A stretch of DNA of 64,000 bases from JBBIPZ01 sp037442505 [NCBI: Deltaproteobacteria bacterium] (GTDB taxonomy: Bacteria; CALINM01), in the NCBI GenBank assembly GCA_037442505.1, contig JBBIPZ010000009.1, positions 18,588 to 82,587 of the forward strand, in the 5' to 3' direction. Positions 8,100 through 15,899 of this stretch are shown one piece after another. Position numbers and translations under genes: made by a program. The notes under the pieces were generated by a model. The model was not told the DNA's origin. It did not search any database and saw only the letters and a list, made by a program, of their open reading frames with translations. Position 1 is the first letter of the stretch; every line of letters begins with the position of its first letter.

Positions 8100-8678
8100 A
8101 TGGAAAAAGAAAATTTTTTATCGATAATATACAGATTAAACGAGAAAGACGAGATAATCTACGTTAACGAAGAGTGGGATAAATTTGCTAAAGAGAATGA
8201 TGGCATACCAGAAAATTTGAGCAAGAATGTTTAAAACAAGAAGATATGGAGCTTTATAGATGGTTTTGAGACAAAACACCTGTATCAGGCAATATTAGAA
8301 AATGTAAGGCGTTACAAAAGAACAGCTAATATTAGCATAATGTGTGATGGGCCAACAATTGTTAGAGCAATAGATATTGCTATAAAACCTCTTGAAAATA
8401 ATTTTATAGAGTTTGATTGTGCTATAAAAAAGCAATATGAGCGTCCGCAAGTGATGCTTCTTGATAGGAATGTTAAAAGGTCAAATGATTTTATTAAGAT
8501 GTGTAGTTACTGTAAGGCAATTAATCTTGAAAATGAATGGTTAGAAACAGAAAAAGCTGTCGCAAAACTTTCTCTTTTTTATAAAAGGGAGTTGCCTCAA
8601 ATTTCTCATGGTATTTGCCATGACTGTTATAAAAACGTGATGGACGAGTTAGAAAGATTAAGACAAAAAACTGCTTAA
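8100..8678 (+). pseudogene. PAS-like sensor-related protein interrupted by one in-frame TAA
   Basis: An ATG at 8100 with GGAGGA upstream opens a frame that runs 44 codons to a TAA at 8232-8234. It then continues in the same frame without another stop to 8678. The two parts join smoothly: ...GIPENLSKNV, stop, NKKIWSFIDGFETKHLY... The second part resembles the conserved stretch of small PAS-like proteins. The C-terminal part has MCSYCKAI and HGICHDCYKN, two CxxC knuckles typical of such proteins and of related histidine kinases. One base change (TAA to TTA) would restore the reading. The options are a nonsense pseudogene, a sequencing error, readthrough, or a shorter protein from ATG 8340, which has no ribosome site. 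Confidence 0.7.
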
Positions 8679-8809
8679 ATATATTTACAGCATGAGAAAG
8701 AAAAAAACGACTGTTCCTGAAAAGAAGGCTTGTAGCGAAACTGAGTATATGTTACAAAATATTTAAGTATTTGACGCACTATAATTTTAGCTACGTTTAC
8801 CTTACCTTC

Positions 8810-8862
8810 TTGACAACTTACTGTAAATAAGCTATTTCTTAGTATATAAAAATTGTTATAAT
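8810..8862 (+). promoter_or_regulatory. Promoter region of the universal stress protein gene
   Basis: TTGACA (8810-8815) is followed after 17 bases by the weak -10 TATTTC (8833-8838). A separate perfect TATAAT lies at 8857-8862 with a poor -35. Either could serve the gene at 8882, which has GGGGGAGG just before its ATG. The rest of the 203-base spacer shows nothing recognisable. Confidence 0.4.
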
Positions 8863-8881
8863 CACATTTTGGGGGAGGATA

Positions 8882-9373
8882 ATGAAACACAAAATTCTTA
8901 TTGCTTATGACGACACTGAAAATGCTTTAAGAGCATTAGAATACACTGCAAATATTGTTAAACTAAACCCTGACTACTTCCATATTCTTTTGTTTTTTGT
9001 GTTGCCACCATTGCCAACTGATTACATTGAGTATGCAGAGTTACCAGCAGATATTTCTGAGCAGGAAGCCCTTAAACAGAGGCAGATGCTTTTGCAACAA
9101 TTAAAAAAAGATATTGAAGGAAGAAGTGAAAAGATATTCGATAAGGCATTAAAATTGCTTAAAACATACAATATTACTAATGTAGAATGTAAATTCAGCC
9201 ATTGTACTACAGATGTGGCAGGTGAAATTATACAGGAAGTAATTAATAACTCTTACAAAACAGTTGTGATAGGCAGAAAAGGCAAAGCTTCTTTAAAAGA
9301 AAGGTTATTAGGTGGAACTGCAGAGAAGGTGATAAGATATTTGAAAAATTGTGCTGTATGGGTTGTTGAATAA
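8882..9373 (+). CDS. Universal stress protein (UspA family)
   Basis: A single Usp domain of 163 residues with the N-terminal strand KILIAYDDTENALRALEYT and the C-terminal nucleotide-binding signature GRKGKASLKERLLGG. This fits G-x2-G-x9-G, which suggests an ATP-binding member. The residue after the last Gly is Gly rather than Ser/Thr, with Thr one place later, a mild variant. Usp proteins bind ATP or partners and help cells survive stress or arrest, in the cytoplasm. It has a strong ribosome site and its own promoter region. It is probably transcribed with the lipoprotein and Ppx genes downstream. Confidence 0.92.
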   Translation: MKHKILIAYDDTENALRALEYTANIVKLNPDYFHILLFFVLPPLPTDYIEYAELPADISEQEALKQRQMLLQQLKKDIEGRSEKIFDKALKLLKTYNITNVECKFSHCTTDVAGEIIQEVINNSYKTVVIGRKGKASLKERLLGGTAEKVIRYLKNCAVWVVE

Positions 9374-9396
9374 GTAAAATATGTTGGAGGCAATTG

Positions 9397-10014
9397 ATGA
9401 GGAAGTTTATATTATTTGCAGCATCTTTGTTGATATTGTCAAGTTGTACAACAGCGTTACATCCAGTGCAGTCAGAAGGAGTTACGCTTGATCCCAAAGA
9501 AAATACGTTAATTAGCGAAAAAAATAACTATAGATTAGAAGTTAAAATAGCACCTCAAAGTTATGCATTTTATGGTATGGAAGATAGCTTCATAATATTT
9601 TTTGTTAAAATGGAAAATTTAAGCAATGAAGTTATAAACACGTCACTGGAAGATTTTGTTGTTTTAGATGACAAAATGAATCAAGTTAATGTTATGTCTG
9701 TTAAAGATGTTGCCAAGATAATAGAGCAAAACCTATTTTACTTGATTCCATATCCTTATATAGGTTACTACTCAGAGGGACAAAATTACTACGAAGGCAG
9801 ATATTTGTATAATCCTGGGGCACCACACACTTATCCTGTTTCACCTAAGGATATTTATTTAGACGCGTTTCCATATGGCAAAATTCTTCCAAAGGCAAAT
9901 ATTGCCGGTAAGATTTATTTTAAAAAACGCATCTCAGACACCAGGAAGATTAACTTAAAGGCAGTTAAATCCGGTAACGATTACCTGTTCAATTTTTATT
10001 TTGAAGTAAAATAG
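9397..10014 (+). CDS. Lipoprotein of unknown function
   Basis: A 205-residue protein with a lipoprotein signal MRKFILFAASLLILSSC; the lipobox Cys is residue 17. The start ATG at 9397 has TTGGAGG six bases upstream; the TTG at 9394 is less well placed. The mature part looks like a beta-rich domain (NYRLEVKIAPQSYAF, IIFFVKMENLSNEV), similar in style to domains that describe optional outer-membrane contacts. A Tyr-rich stretch sits in the middle. No family was recognised with certainty. It is likely anchored in the outer or inner membrane facing the periplasm. It sits between usp and ppx with short spacers. Confidence 0.75.
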   Translation: MRKFILFAASLLILSSCTTALHPVQSEGVTLDPKENTLISEKNNYRLEVKIAPQSYAFYGMEDSFIIFFVKMENLSNEVINTSLEDFVVLDDKMNQVNVMSVKDVAKIIEQNLFYLIPYPYIGYYSEGQNYYEGRYLYNPGAPHTYPVSPKDIYLDAFPYGKILPKANIAGKIYFKKRISDTRKINLKAVKSGNDYLFNFYFEVK

Positions 10015-10017
10015 CTG

Positions 10018-10926
10018 ATGTTATTTGCTGCACTTGATTTTGGTACAAACACACTAAGACTGCTTGTGAAAGATGCAGTTAATAAACAATATAGCTTCAG
10101 GAAAAACTACTATCTTTTGCTCGGCAAAGAGTGTAAAGATGGCGAGCTAAGCAAGGCTGGAATTGCAAAGTTAAAGCATACCCTTTCTGAAATAAAGATT
10201 GTGTTACAAAATTTAGGTGTGTCTAAGGTTTTTGGTGTAGCAACAGCATTTGCAAGATCATTAACAAATCAGCAAGAGTTTATAAATACGATTGTAGAAG
10301 TGATTGACTGTGACATACGGTTAATTGATGGTAAAACAGAAGGCGCAATTGTATCTCTTGCAGTAAAAGAATATTTTAATATTACTGGTGAATTTTTAAT
10401 TCTTGATATAGGCGGTGGAAGCACTGAATTTATAATTGAAAAGAAAAAGCAACTTGACGTTATAAGTATCGATATGGGTAGTCTGTATTTAACAGAAAAT
10501 TTTTTTTCTAAATACCCACCTGATATATCACAAATTCAAAATTTAGTTGATTTTGTTAAGATTAACTTGACGAATATTAGAGAATCTTTTGAAAATAAAA
10601 ATGTATTTGGTGTGGGCGGCACTATTACTACTTTAGCTTATATTTTGTCGGGAGAGAAAAGTTATCTGCCAGAAAAAATTAATGGCTTTTTAATAAAGTA
10701 TGTCCATGTCAAAGATTTTTATGAAAAAATAAAGAATATTGGCCAGAATGATTTGCTTAATAATTTCTCTGTTGAAAGTGGTAGAGAAAAGGTGCTTCTG
10801 GCAGGCACATTAGAACTACTAACCATAATGGAGACTTTTAAAATAAAAGAGATCATTGCATCCGACGTATCTTTAATTGATGGAGTAATCCCATTTTTTA
10901 AGAAAAATGCCTTTTCCAGTTTATAA
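10018..10926 (+). CDS. Ppx/GppA-family phosphatase
   Basis: A 302-residue protein of the exopolyphosphatase/guanosine pentaphosphatase family (ASKHA fold). It has phosphate 1 motif FAALDFGTNTLRLLV (3-17), LILDIGGGSTEFI (about 126-138) as phosphate 2, and FGVGGTITTLAY near 200. It has the core length only, without the C-terminal HD-like domain of E. coli Ppx. It degrades polyphosphate or pppGpp; the substrate cannot be told from sequence. The start is three bases after the lipoprotein stop, so the genes are probably cotranscribed. Its 3' end overlaps the convergent lptG by 29 bases. Confidence 0.9.
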   Translation: MLFAALDFGTNTLRLLVKDAVNKQYSFRKNYYLLLGKECKDGELSKAGIAKLKHTLSEIKIVLQNLGVSKVFGVATAFARSLTNQQEFINTIVEVIDCDIRLIDGKTEGAIVSLAVKEYFNITGEFLILDIGGGSTEFIIEKKKQLDVISIDMGSLYLTENFFSKYPPDISQIQNLVDFVKINLTNIRESFENKNVFGVGGTITTLAYILSGEKSYLPEKINGFLIKYVHVKDFYEKIKNIGQNDLLNNFSVESGREKVLLAGTLELLTIMETFKIKEIIASDVSLIDGVIPFFKKNAFSSL

Positions 10927-11959
10927 ATCCTAAAACGAGTAAAGGAATTGTTAAAAAAATTAGTGGTAAAGCTGGCGAAACACCAGAAGATCTAAAAACT
11001 TTAAACACAAAAGTTTTTGCAACAGTAAAGCACAAAAGAATCAGTATTCCTACAAAGATAATTTCTGTATTTTTCTTGTTTCTGCCTAACTGGAAACCAA
11101 AAGGAAAAACTATGTAAAAAAGCATAAAGAAAGACAAAAAATTTATAATCTTGTCCAGCAATTGATAATAATAAGTTTTAACATCTATGCCTGATTTTTC
11201 TCCGGAGACAATGATTTTCAAAATATCTCTTATACCTAACCAGTCATTTTTAAATGAAGTTTTTCCAAAATTTTTAAAAAAATCGATTTCAACCAGTGCT
11301 ACGTCATTCAATTTTTGTTCAGAATGATTGGTGTAGTTATAAAGTATACCTTCCCTCGTTTTCCAAAGGTCACCGCTGCGGTAAGTGATTTTAGAAAATA
11401 GGACGGTCTCTAAGCCAGTTCGATCTTTGTTCAACTTAACAATATAAGTATCGAAAAGTATGTTTTTTTCAGGAATAAATAAATTTATGAAGATAAAGCC
11501 ATCTTTAGTTTTAAACATCAAGTTAGAAACTTTTGATTCAGTGCCAATACTATCTTTTTTTAACAAACTTTCAGATTTATAGCTTGATTTTGGATATAAG
11601 AAGTTGTCATTAACAAAAGATGAAAAAGCTAAGAAAATAACAAAAACAAAAAAAACCCAGAAAATCTTTTTTACGTTCACTCCGGCACCCAGCAAAGATG
11701 CGGTCTCATTTTTTTGTGCCAAAATGTTTAATGTGACCATTATTGATATAATTGTCACGTAAAGGTTGATTTGTAGGTGTATAAACGGTGTTCGCAAAAA
11801 GAAAAATTTTAAAATTTCGTATAGGCTAAACTTTTGAGTTATTAAATCATCAATTTTATCGAGAAAATCAATGGATAATATGATAGTAAAGAATGCCAGA
11901 TAGGTTATGACAAAATTTAAAATTAACTCTGTAAAAATAAGCTTGTATATTTTTTTCAT
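10898..11959 (-). CDS. lptG: LPS export permease LptG (YjgP/YjgQ family)
   Basis: A 353-residue inner-membrane subunit of the LptB2FG transporter that extracts lipopolysaccharide and passes it to LptC/LptA. It has paired N-terminal segments, a periplasmic jellyroll-like middle (about 95-260) and C-terminal membrane segments, as expected of YjgP/YjgQ proteins. It overlaps lptF by four bases (ATGA), so the two are translationally coupled and made in equal amounts. Which of the two paralogues is F and which is G is assigned by order (F first) and is less certain than the family. Its end overlaps ppx. Confidence 0.87.
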   Translation of the reverse strand: MKKIYKLIFTELILNFVITYLAFFTIILSIDFLDKIDDLITQKFSLYEILKFFFLRTPFIHLQINLYVTIISIMVTLNILAQKNETASLLGAGVNVKKIFWVFFVFVIFLAFSSFVNDNFLYPKSSYKSESLLKKDSIGTESKVSNLMFKTKDGFIFINLFIPEKNILFDTYIVKLNKDRTGLETVLFSKITYRSGDLWKTREGILYNYTNHSEQKLNDVALVEIDFFKNFGKTSFKNDWLGIRDILKIIVSGEKSGIDVKTYYYQLLDKIINFLSFFMLFYIVFPFGFQLGRNKKNTEIIFVGILILLCFTVAKTFVFKVFRSSGVSPALPLIFLTIPLLVLGFINWKRHFS

Positions 11960-13014
11960 GCCTTCTTCCAGATCTTTTTGTAGAAAATGTAAATTCCGAT
12001 AGAAAGTAGAACAAAGTTGACTAAAGGCATCGCAAACATAGGGTTAAAAAAGCCTTTTTGAGAAAAGGTATTTGCAAATGACGTAACGATAAAATAGAAA
12101 AGTCCGACAAATATACTTATTGTTATGCCAACAGTTTTATAGTTTCTTGAGTGACTTATAGAGAAAGGGAACGCTAATAGCAAAAAAATAAATACGGAAA
12201 GTGGAGAGAAGAAGCGATTAACAAATTCCGTCATTTCCGGAGATGATGCATTTTTGTGATAAATTTTATTCCATAATGCAAGTGTCGATAAAGAACCTTT
12301 GCTTTGCTGTAGTTCAAAAGACGAGGAATCAAAGAAAGGATTGTATGATAGTTTTTCAAAATCCATAAAGGATGCATTGTCCTTTTCAATTTTAAAAAAA
12401 TTGCCTTTGTAAAAATTAAAAAAAGATGTTGAATCTTTGGTAATTTCTGCAGTTTTGGAAAAGATAATACTTGCTTCATTGTTGTTGTCTTGTTGAAACA
12501 AAATTATATTTTCAAGTTGTTTATCTGCCTTATCGCAGTATATGTAAAGATTCTCGCTTATTTTTGTGAAGTTTTTTTCTTGAGGGGATATCTTAATATT
12601 TCCTGTTTCTATCTGGCTTAAAGTTTTCCGTAGTTGTAAATTGGTAAAAGGTTTTATAATTAAAGTAACAAAGAAATAGAAGGTAAAGATAAAAAAAGCA
12701 ATGTATAAGTATGCTTTGAATACCTTGAATGCAGGAATGCCTGATGTTTGAAGAGCTGTTAACTCACTTGTGCTGGATAGTTTAGTAGTTGTAATTGATA
12801 CAGAGATAAGAAACGCTAATGGCATTATTATAACAGAAATCGATGGAAGGATGAGCAAGATAGTAAAAAAAATCTTTTCGACAGGTAAATTAAAACCGCC
12901 AGTTTCGTATATCTTGCCAAATCTTATAGCAAGACTCAGAGTTAGAAAACCAAAAAACACAGGATTGAATATGTTAAAAAATTCAGCGAAAACGAAGTCA
13001 GTAAGTTTTTTCAT
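11956..13014 (-). CDS. lptF: LPS export permease LptF (YjgP/YjgQ family)
   Basis: A 352-residue paralogue of the neighbouring gene with the same architecture: two to three N-terminal membrane segments, a periplasmic domain (about 130-255) and three C-terminal segments (PLSVFIFLLLAFPFSISHSR, KTVGITISIFVGLFYF, LLSIGIYIFYKKIW). The cytoplasmic coupling region includes LSSTSELTALQTSG, which matches the family pattern (E-x-T-A-L-x-x-x-G) where LptB engages. It shows that the organism makes an LPS-bearing outer membrane. It is first in the operon. There is a weak ribosome site and no clear promoter. Confidence 0.9.
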   Translation of the reverse strand: MKKLTDFVFAEFFNIFNPVFFGFLTLSLAIRFGKIYETGGFNLPVEKIFFTILLILPSISVIIMPLAFLISVSITTTKLSSTSELTALQTSGIPAFKVFKAYLYIAFFIFTFYFFVTLIIKPFTNLQLRKTLSQIETGNIKISPQEKNFTKISENLYIYCDKADKQLENIILFQQDNNNEASIIFSKTAEITKDSTSFFNFYKGNFFKIEKDNASFMDFEKLSYNPFFDSSSFELQQSKGSLSTLALWNKIYHKNASSPEMTEFVNRFFSPLSVFIFLLLAFPFSISHSRNYKTVGITISIFVGLFYFIVTSFANTFSQKGFFNPMFAMPLVNFVLLSIGIYIFYKKIWKKA

Positions 13015-13108
13015 AATTTTCTTTCATAAATATGGTAATAGTTTTTAAAAAAAATGTAAAAATGAAAAACTAAAACGGCCTCAATTAATAATGATAAAGG
13101 TTAAAAGT

Positions 13109-13114
13109 TATGAT
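13109..13114 (+). promoter_or_regulatory. Candidate -10 element just upstream of mobA
   Basis: TATGAT at 13109-13114 would place the transcription start near 13121, about five bases before the mobA ATG. No Shine-Dalgarno is visible before that ATG and no convincing -35 was found. Confidence 0.3.
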
Positions 13115-13125
13115 AAAATACGACT

Positions 13126-13722
13126 ATGATACTGGATGTTAATGCTTACATTTTGGCTGGTGGAAAAAGTGAAAGGATGAAAACGAATAAAGCGCTTTTA
13201 GGTTGGCGTGGCAGCACTATTTTAGAGGAGCTTCACAAAAATTTGAAACATGTTTTTTTGCAGGTATATGTAGTTATTAAACATTTTTATCTATTAGATA
13301 GCAATAAGTTTGATTTAGTGTTTGATGAACATAGTGATTATTGTCCTCTTGTTGGTGTATTAGCTGCAATTAAACATACTGACAAATCTTATGTTTTTAT
13401 AAAGGCTTGTGATAACCCACTTTTCTCAAGACAATTGGTTGAGCAGATGTACGAGAAGTCTAAAAAATATGACATAGTTGTTCCCAGGACAGCTGATGGC
13501 TACCATCCTCTTTTTGGTTTTTATTCTAAGAAATGTTTGAGTGTTATTGACAATATGATAAACGCTGGTGATTATCGAATTATCAATCTTTACGAAAAAA
13601 TGAACACTTATTTTGTTGATGATAATTTTGTCTCAAAGTTTGACAATGAGGGGGTTAGTTTGAAAAATTTAAATACCCCACAGGATTTTCATGAATTTAA
13701 AAAACGTTTTGAAGGAGTATGA
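13126..13722 (+). CDS. mobA: Molybdenum cofactor guanylyltransferase
   Basis: MobA transfers GMP from GTP to molybdopterin to form the guanine dinucleotide cofactor used by DMSO-reductase-type enzymes such as formate dehydrogenases and nitrate reductases. The 198-residue protein has the nucleotidyltransferase signature YILAGGKSERMKTNKALL (8-25), with KACDNPLFS as the metal-binding Asp block and PRTADGYHPLFGFY. A related nucleotidyltransferase of other specificity is possible. There is no ribosome site before the ATG, and a -10-like element ends only 11 bases upstream, so the mRNA may be leaderless. Its stop overlaps the ribosome-site region of the next gene. Confidence 0.87.
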   Translation: MILDVNAYILAGGKSERMKTNKALLGWRGSTILEELHKNLKHVFLQVYVVIKHFYLLDSNKFDLVFDEHSDYCPLVGVLAAIKHTDKSYVFIKACDNPLFSRQLVEQMYEKSKKYDIVVPRTADGYHPLFGFYSKKCLSVIDNMINAGDYRIINLYEKMNTYFVDDNFVSKFDNEGVSLKNLNTPQDFHEFKKRFEGV

Positions 13723-13723
13723 A

Positions 13724-15436
13724 ATGCTTGGTAAAAAAACTCCAGTCATGAATACAATTTTAGTTTTGTTGTTAATTACTTTTACGGCTTGTTCTTCTGG
13801 ATTAGTATCTACAAGAACTGCCAACAATCCTGAAGTAAATGTTAAAGGGTTATCCTTATCTGATGATGATATAACACTGTATATGGGATACAATGCAGCG
13901 CTTTATGGTGGAGACTTAAATAAAGCGCAATTTTTTCTTGAACAGTTAGTTGAAGCAAAACCTGATAATCTCGAGTTTGTTTCTGACCTAATTGGGTTAT
14001 ACGTTTATAGAAAAAACATCGATAAGGCATTATCTTTGATTGATAAAGCACTTGTCTTAGATCCATATAATGTTAGAATTCTGTCTTCGCTATCAGATAT
14101 CTATGTAATGAAAGGAGATAAAAAATCTGCTATTGCAACATTAGAAAAGGTGCTTTCTATAGATAAAAATCGAGATAATATTCCTCTGGTACTTGCAAAT
14201 CTTTATTTTCAAGAAAAGGAGTTTCAAAAGGCTGCTACACTTTTGGAGGAGTATGTTAAAGTAAAGCCAGAAAATTTTCTTGCTCACATTTATTTGGGAA
14301 GGGTTTATGAGGAACTTGGAAAAAACGCCGAAGCTGCAAGAGAGTATGAATTAGCACTTGCTGAAAGAGAAGAAGACGAAATACTTATTACTCTGGATAA
14401 TATTTACGATAAGTTGGGAGAAAAGGAAAAATCGATTGAAGTGCTTGAAAGATTCTTAAATAAAAATCCTGATTATCCAAAAGTAAGAGAAAGGGTAGCG
14501 CTGTTATATCTGGCAATAAATAATTACGAGAAGGCTTTAGACAATTATGAACAACTTTTAAAGCAGTATCCTGATAATAAGGAATTAATGTTCAAATATA
14601 TTCTTATCGCAATTGATGGCGGTTTTTATGAAAAGGCTAAAGTTAGTCTGGAAGATTTACTGAATAAAGACCCCAATAATCAAAAAGGACTGTATTTTAT
14701 GGGGCTTCTTTATAAAGAAACGAAAGAATGGGGTAAGGCGATAGATTTTCTCGAAAAGGTTACTGATAAAGAGTATGAAAAATCTGCAAAAATGTATTTA
14801 TCAGTGTGTTACGAAAAAATAGGACAGAGTGATAAAGCATTTATCGTTTTGAAAGATTACTGGGAAAAGGAACATGATGGCGAAATAGGATATTATCTGG
14901 CGCTTTATTATAAAAACAAACGCGATTACGATAACGCATATAAGCTACTTGAAGAATTATTAAAAGATACTGATAACAGCAATAAAATCATCTTGCTTAT
15001 GGCAGAAATACAATTAAAAAGGAATGAGTTTGAAAAGGGCATATCACTTGTAAAAGGTTTGCTTGATAAATCTCCAGATAGTCCTGATGCGCTTAATTTT
15101 ATAGGTTATAGTTATGTAGAAAGGGGAGTCAATTTAGAAGAGGCAGAGGTGATGATACAAAAGGCTTTAAATCTTAAACCAGATGACCCATTTATAATGG
15201 ATAGTCTTGCGTGGTTGTATTATATGAAAAAAGATTACCATAAGGCATTAGAAATTCAGAAAAAAGTAATTTTAAAAATAAAAGATGATGCGACTATATT
15301 AGAGCATATGGGTGATATTTTATCGATTCTTGGAGAAAAGAAAGCAGCCAGAGAATATTACAAAAAGGCGTTGGAAAATGAGCCAGAAAATATTGAACTG
15401 CTTAAAAAAAAGATTGAGGAGTTGAAAGATTTTTAG
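13724..15436 (+). CDS. TPR-repeat lipoprotein
   Basis: A 570-residue protein with a lipoprotein signal; the Cys is residue 23, in ITFTAC. The rest is almost all tetratricopeptide repeats, about twelve, for example DPYNVRILSSLSDIYVMKGD and DSLAWLYYMKKDYHKALEIQ. The start at 13724 is chosen because GGAG lies seven bases upstream; an earlier ATG at 13691 lies inside mobA. TPR lipoproteins are scaffolds, often in outer-membrane assembly, gliding or pilus systems. It is followed with overlap by another lipoprotein and a lipoprotein-type peptide-binding protein. Function beyond protein-protein scaffolding is not known. Confidence 0.88.
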   Translation: MLGKKTPVMNTILVLLLITFTACSSGLVSTRTANNPEVNVKGLSLSDDDITLYMGYNAALYGGDLNKAQFFLEQLVEAKPDNLEFVSDLIGLYVYRKNIDKALSLIDKALVLDPYNVRILSSLSDIYVMKGDKKSAIATLEKVLSIDKNRDNIPLVLANLYFQEKEFQKAATLLEEYVKVKPENFLAHIYLGRVYEELGKNAEAAREYELALAEREEDEILITLDNIYDKLGEKEKSIEVLERFLNKNPDYPKVRERVALLYLAINNYEKALDNYEQLLKQYPDNKELMFKYILIAIDGGFYEKAKVSLEDLLNKDPNNQKGLYFMGLLYKETKEWGKAIDFLEKVTDKEYEKSAKMYLSVCYEKIGQSDKAFIVLKDYWEKEHDGEIGYYLALYYKNKRDYDNAYKLLEELLKDTDNSNKIILLMAEIQLKRNEFEKGISLVKGLLDKSPDSPDALNFIGYSYVERGVNLEEAEVMIQKALNLKPDDPFIMDSLAWLYYMKKDYHKALEIQKKVILKIKDDATILEHMGDILSILGEKKAAREYYKKALENEPENIELLKKKIEELKDF

Positions 15437-15899
15437 ATATTATTTTGTTCTAACATTTTGCCTGTTGATATCAGGGTGTGCCAAAACACTACCAGTTAAA
15501 TCGGATACTCCCATAACCTATAAAGGTTTTGGGAAGATAGAAATCGATACGAGTACGGAATTATTTGCTGGTGATTTTGCATTTTCTGGAAATGATAAGG
15601 AGTTTAGTATAGAAGTTTATCATCTTGGGATTAACATTTTTAAGGCTGACGAGAAAAACGGAAAAGTTGTTTATTATTACATGGGCAATCAGTATGATGA
15701 AGAAAGCATAAATCATAATTTCATTTCAGTTAAGTTTAGTAATTTAAAAGATATGTTAATTGACTTAACGTTAGGGAAGGATATAGATATAAATGATGGT
15801 AGTCTGGTAGCAAGGTCTGAACTTTCAAAGACTGGTAAACTTTTATATCTGTATCTACAAGGTAGCGGCAAGATAAAAATAAGTCTACAAAACGAATAA
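15429..15899 (+). CDS. LolB-like small lipoprotein, apparently starting at ATT
   Basis: The frame is open from 15426 but has no ATG, GTG or TTG before 15465. Starting at ATT (15429) gives MFRYYFVLTFCLLISGC, a full lipoprotein signal with Cys at residue 17. GAGGAG (15416-15421) lies seven bases upstream, an ideal spacing. Starting at TTG 15465 would leave only five residues before the Cys and no signal peptide. The mature domain (about 140 residues, beta-rich, GFGKIEIDTSTELFAGDFAF) resembles LolA/LolB-like outer-membrane lipoprotein receptors, but this is tentative. It overlaps the TPR gene by eight bases, so it is probably translationally coupled. Confidence 0.72.
   Translation: MFRYYFVLTFCLLISGCAKTLPVKSDTPITYKGFGKIEIDTSTELFAGDFAFSGNDKEFSIEVYHLGINIFKADEKNGKVVYYYMGNQYDEESINHNFISVKFSNLKDMLIDLTLGKDIDINDGSLVARSELSKTGKLLYLYLQGSGKIKISLQNE

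Noticed and set aside
8340-8678. Independent gene from ATG 8340
   Set aside because: There is no ribosome site, and the upstream frame continues the same domain, so it is better read as the second part of an interrupted gene.
13691-13723. ATG 13691 for the TPR lipoprotein
   Set aside because: It lies inside mobA and lengthens the signal; ATG 13724 has the ribosome site.
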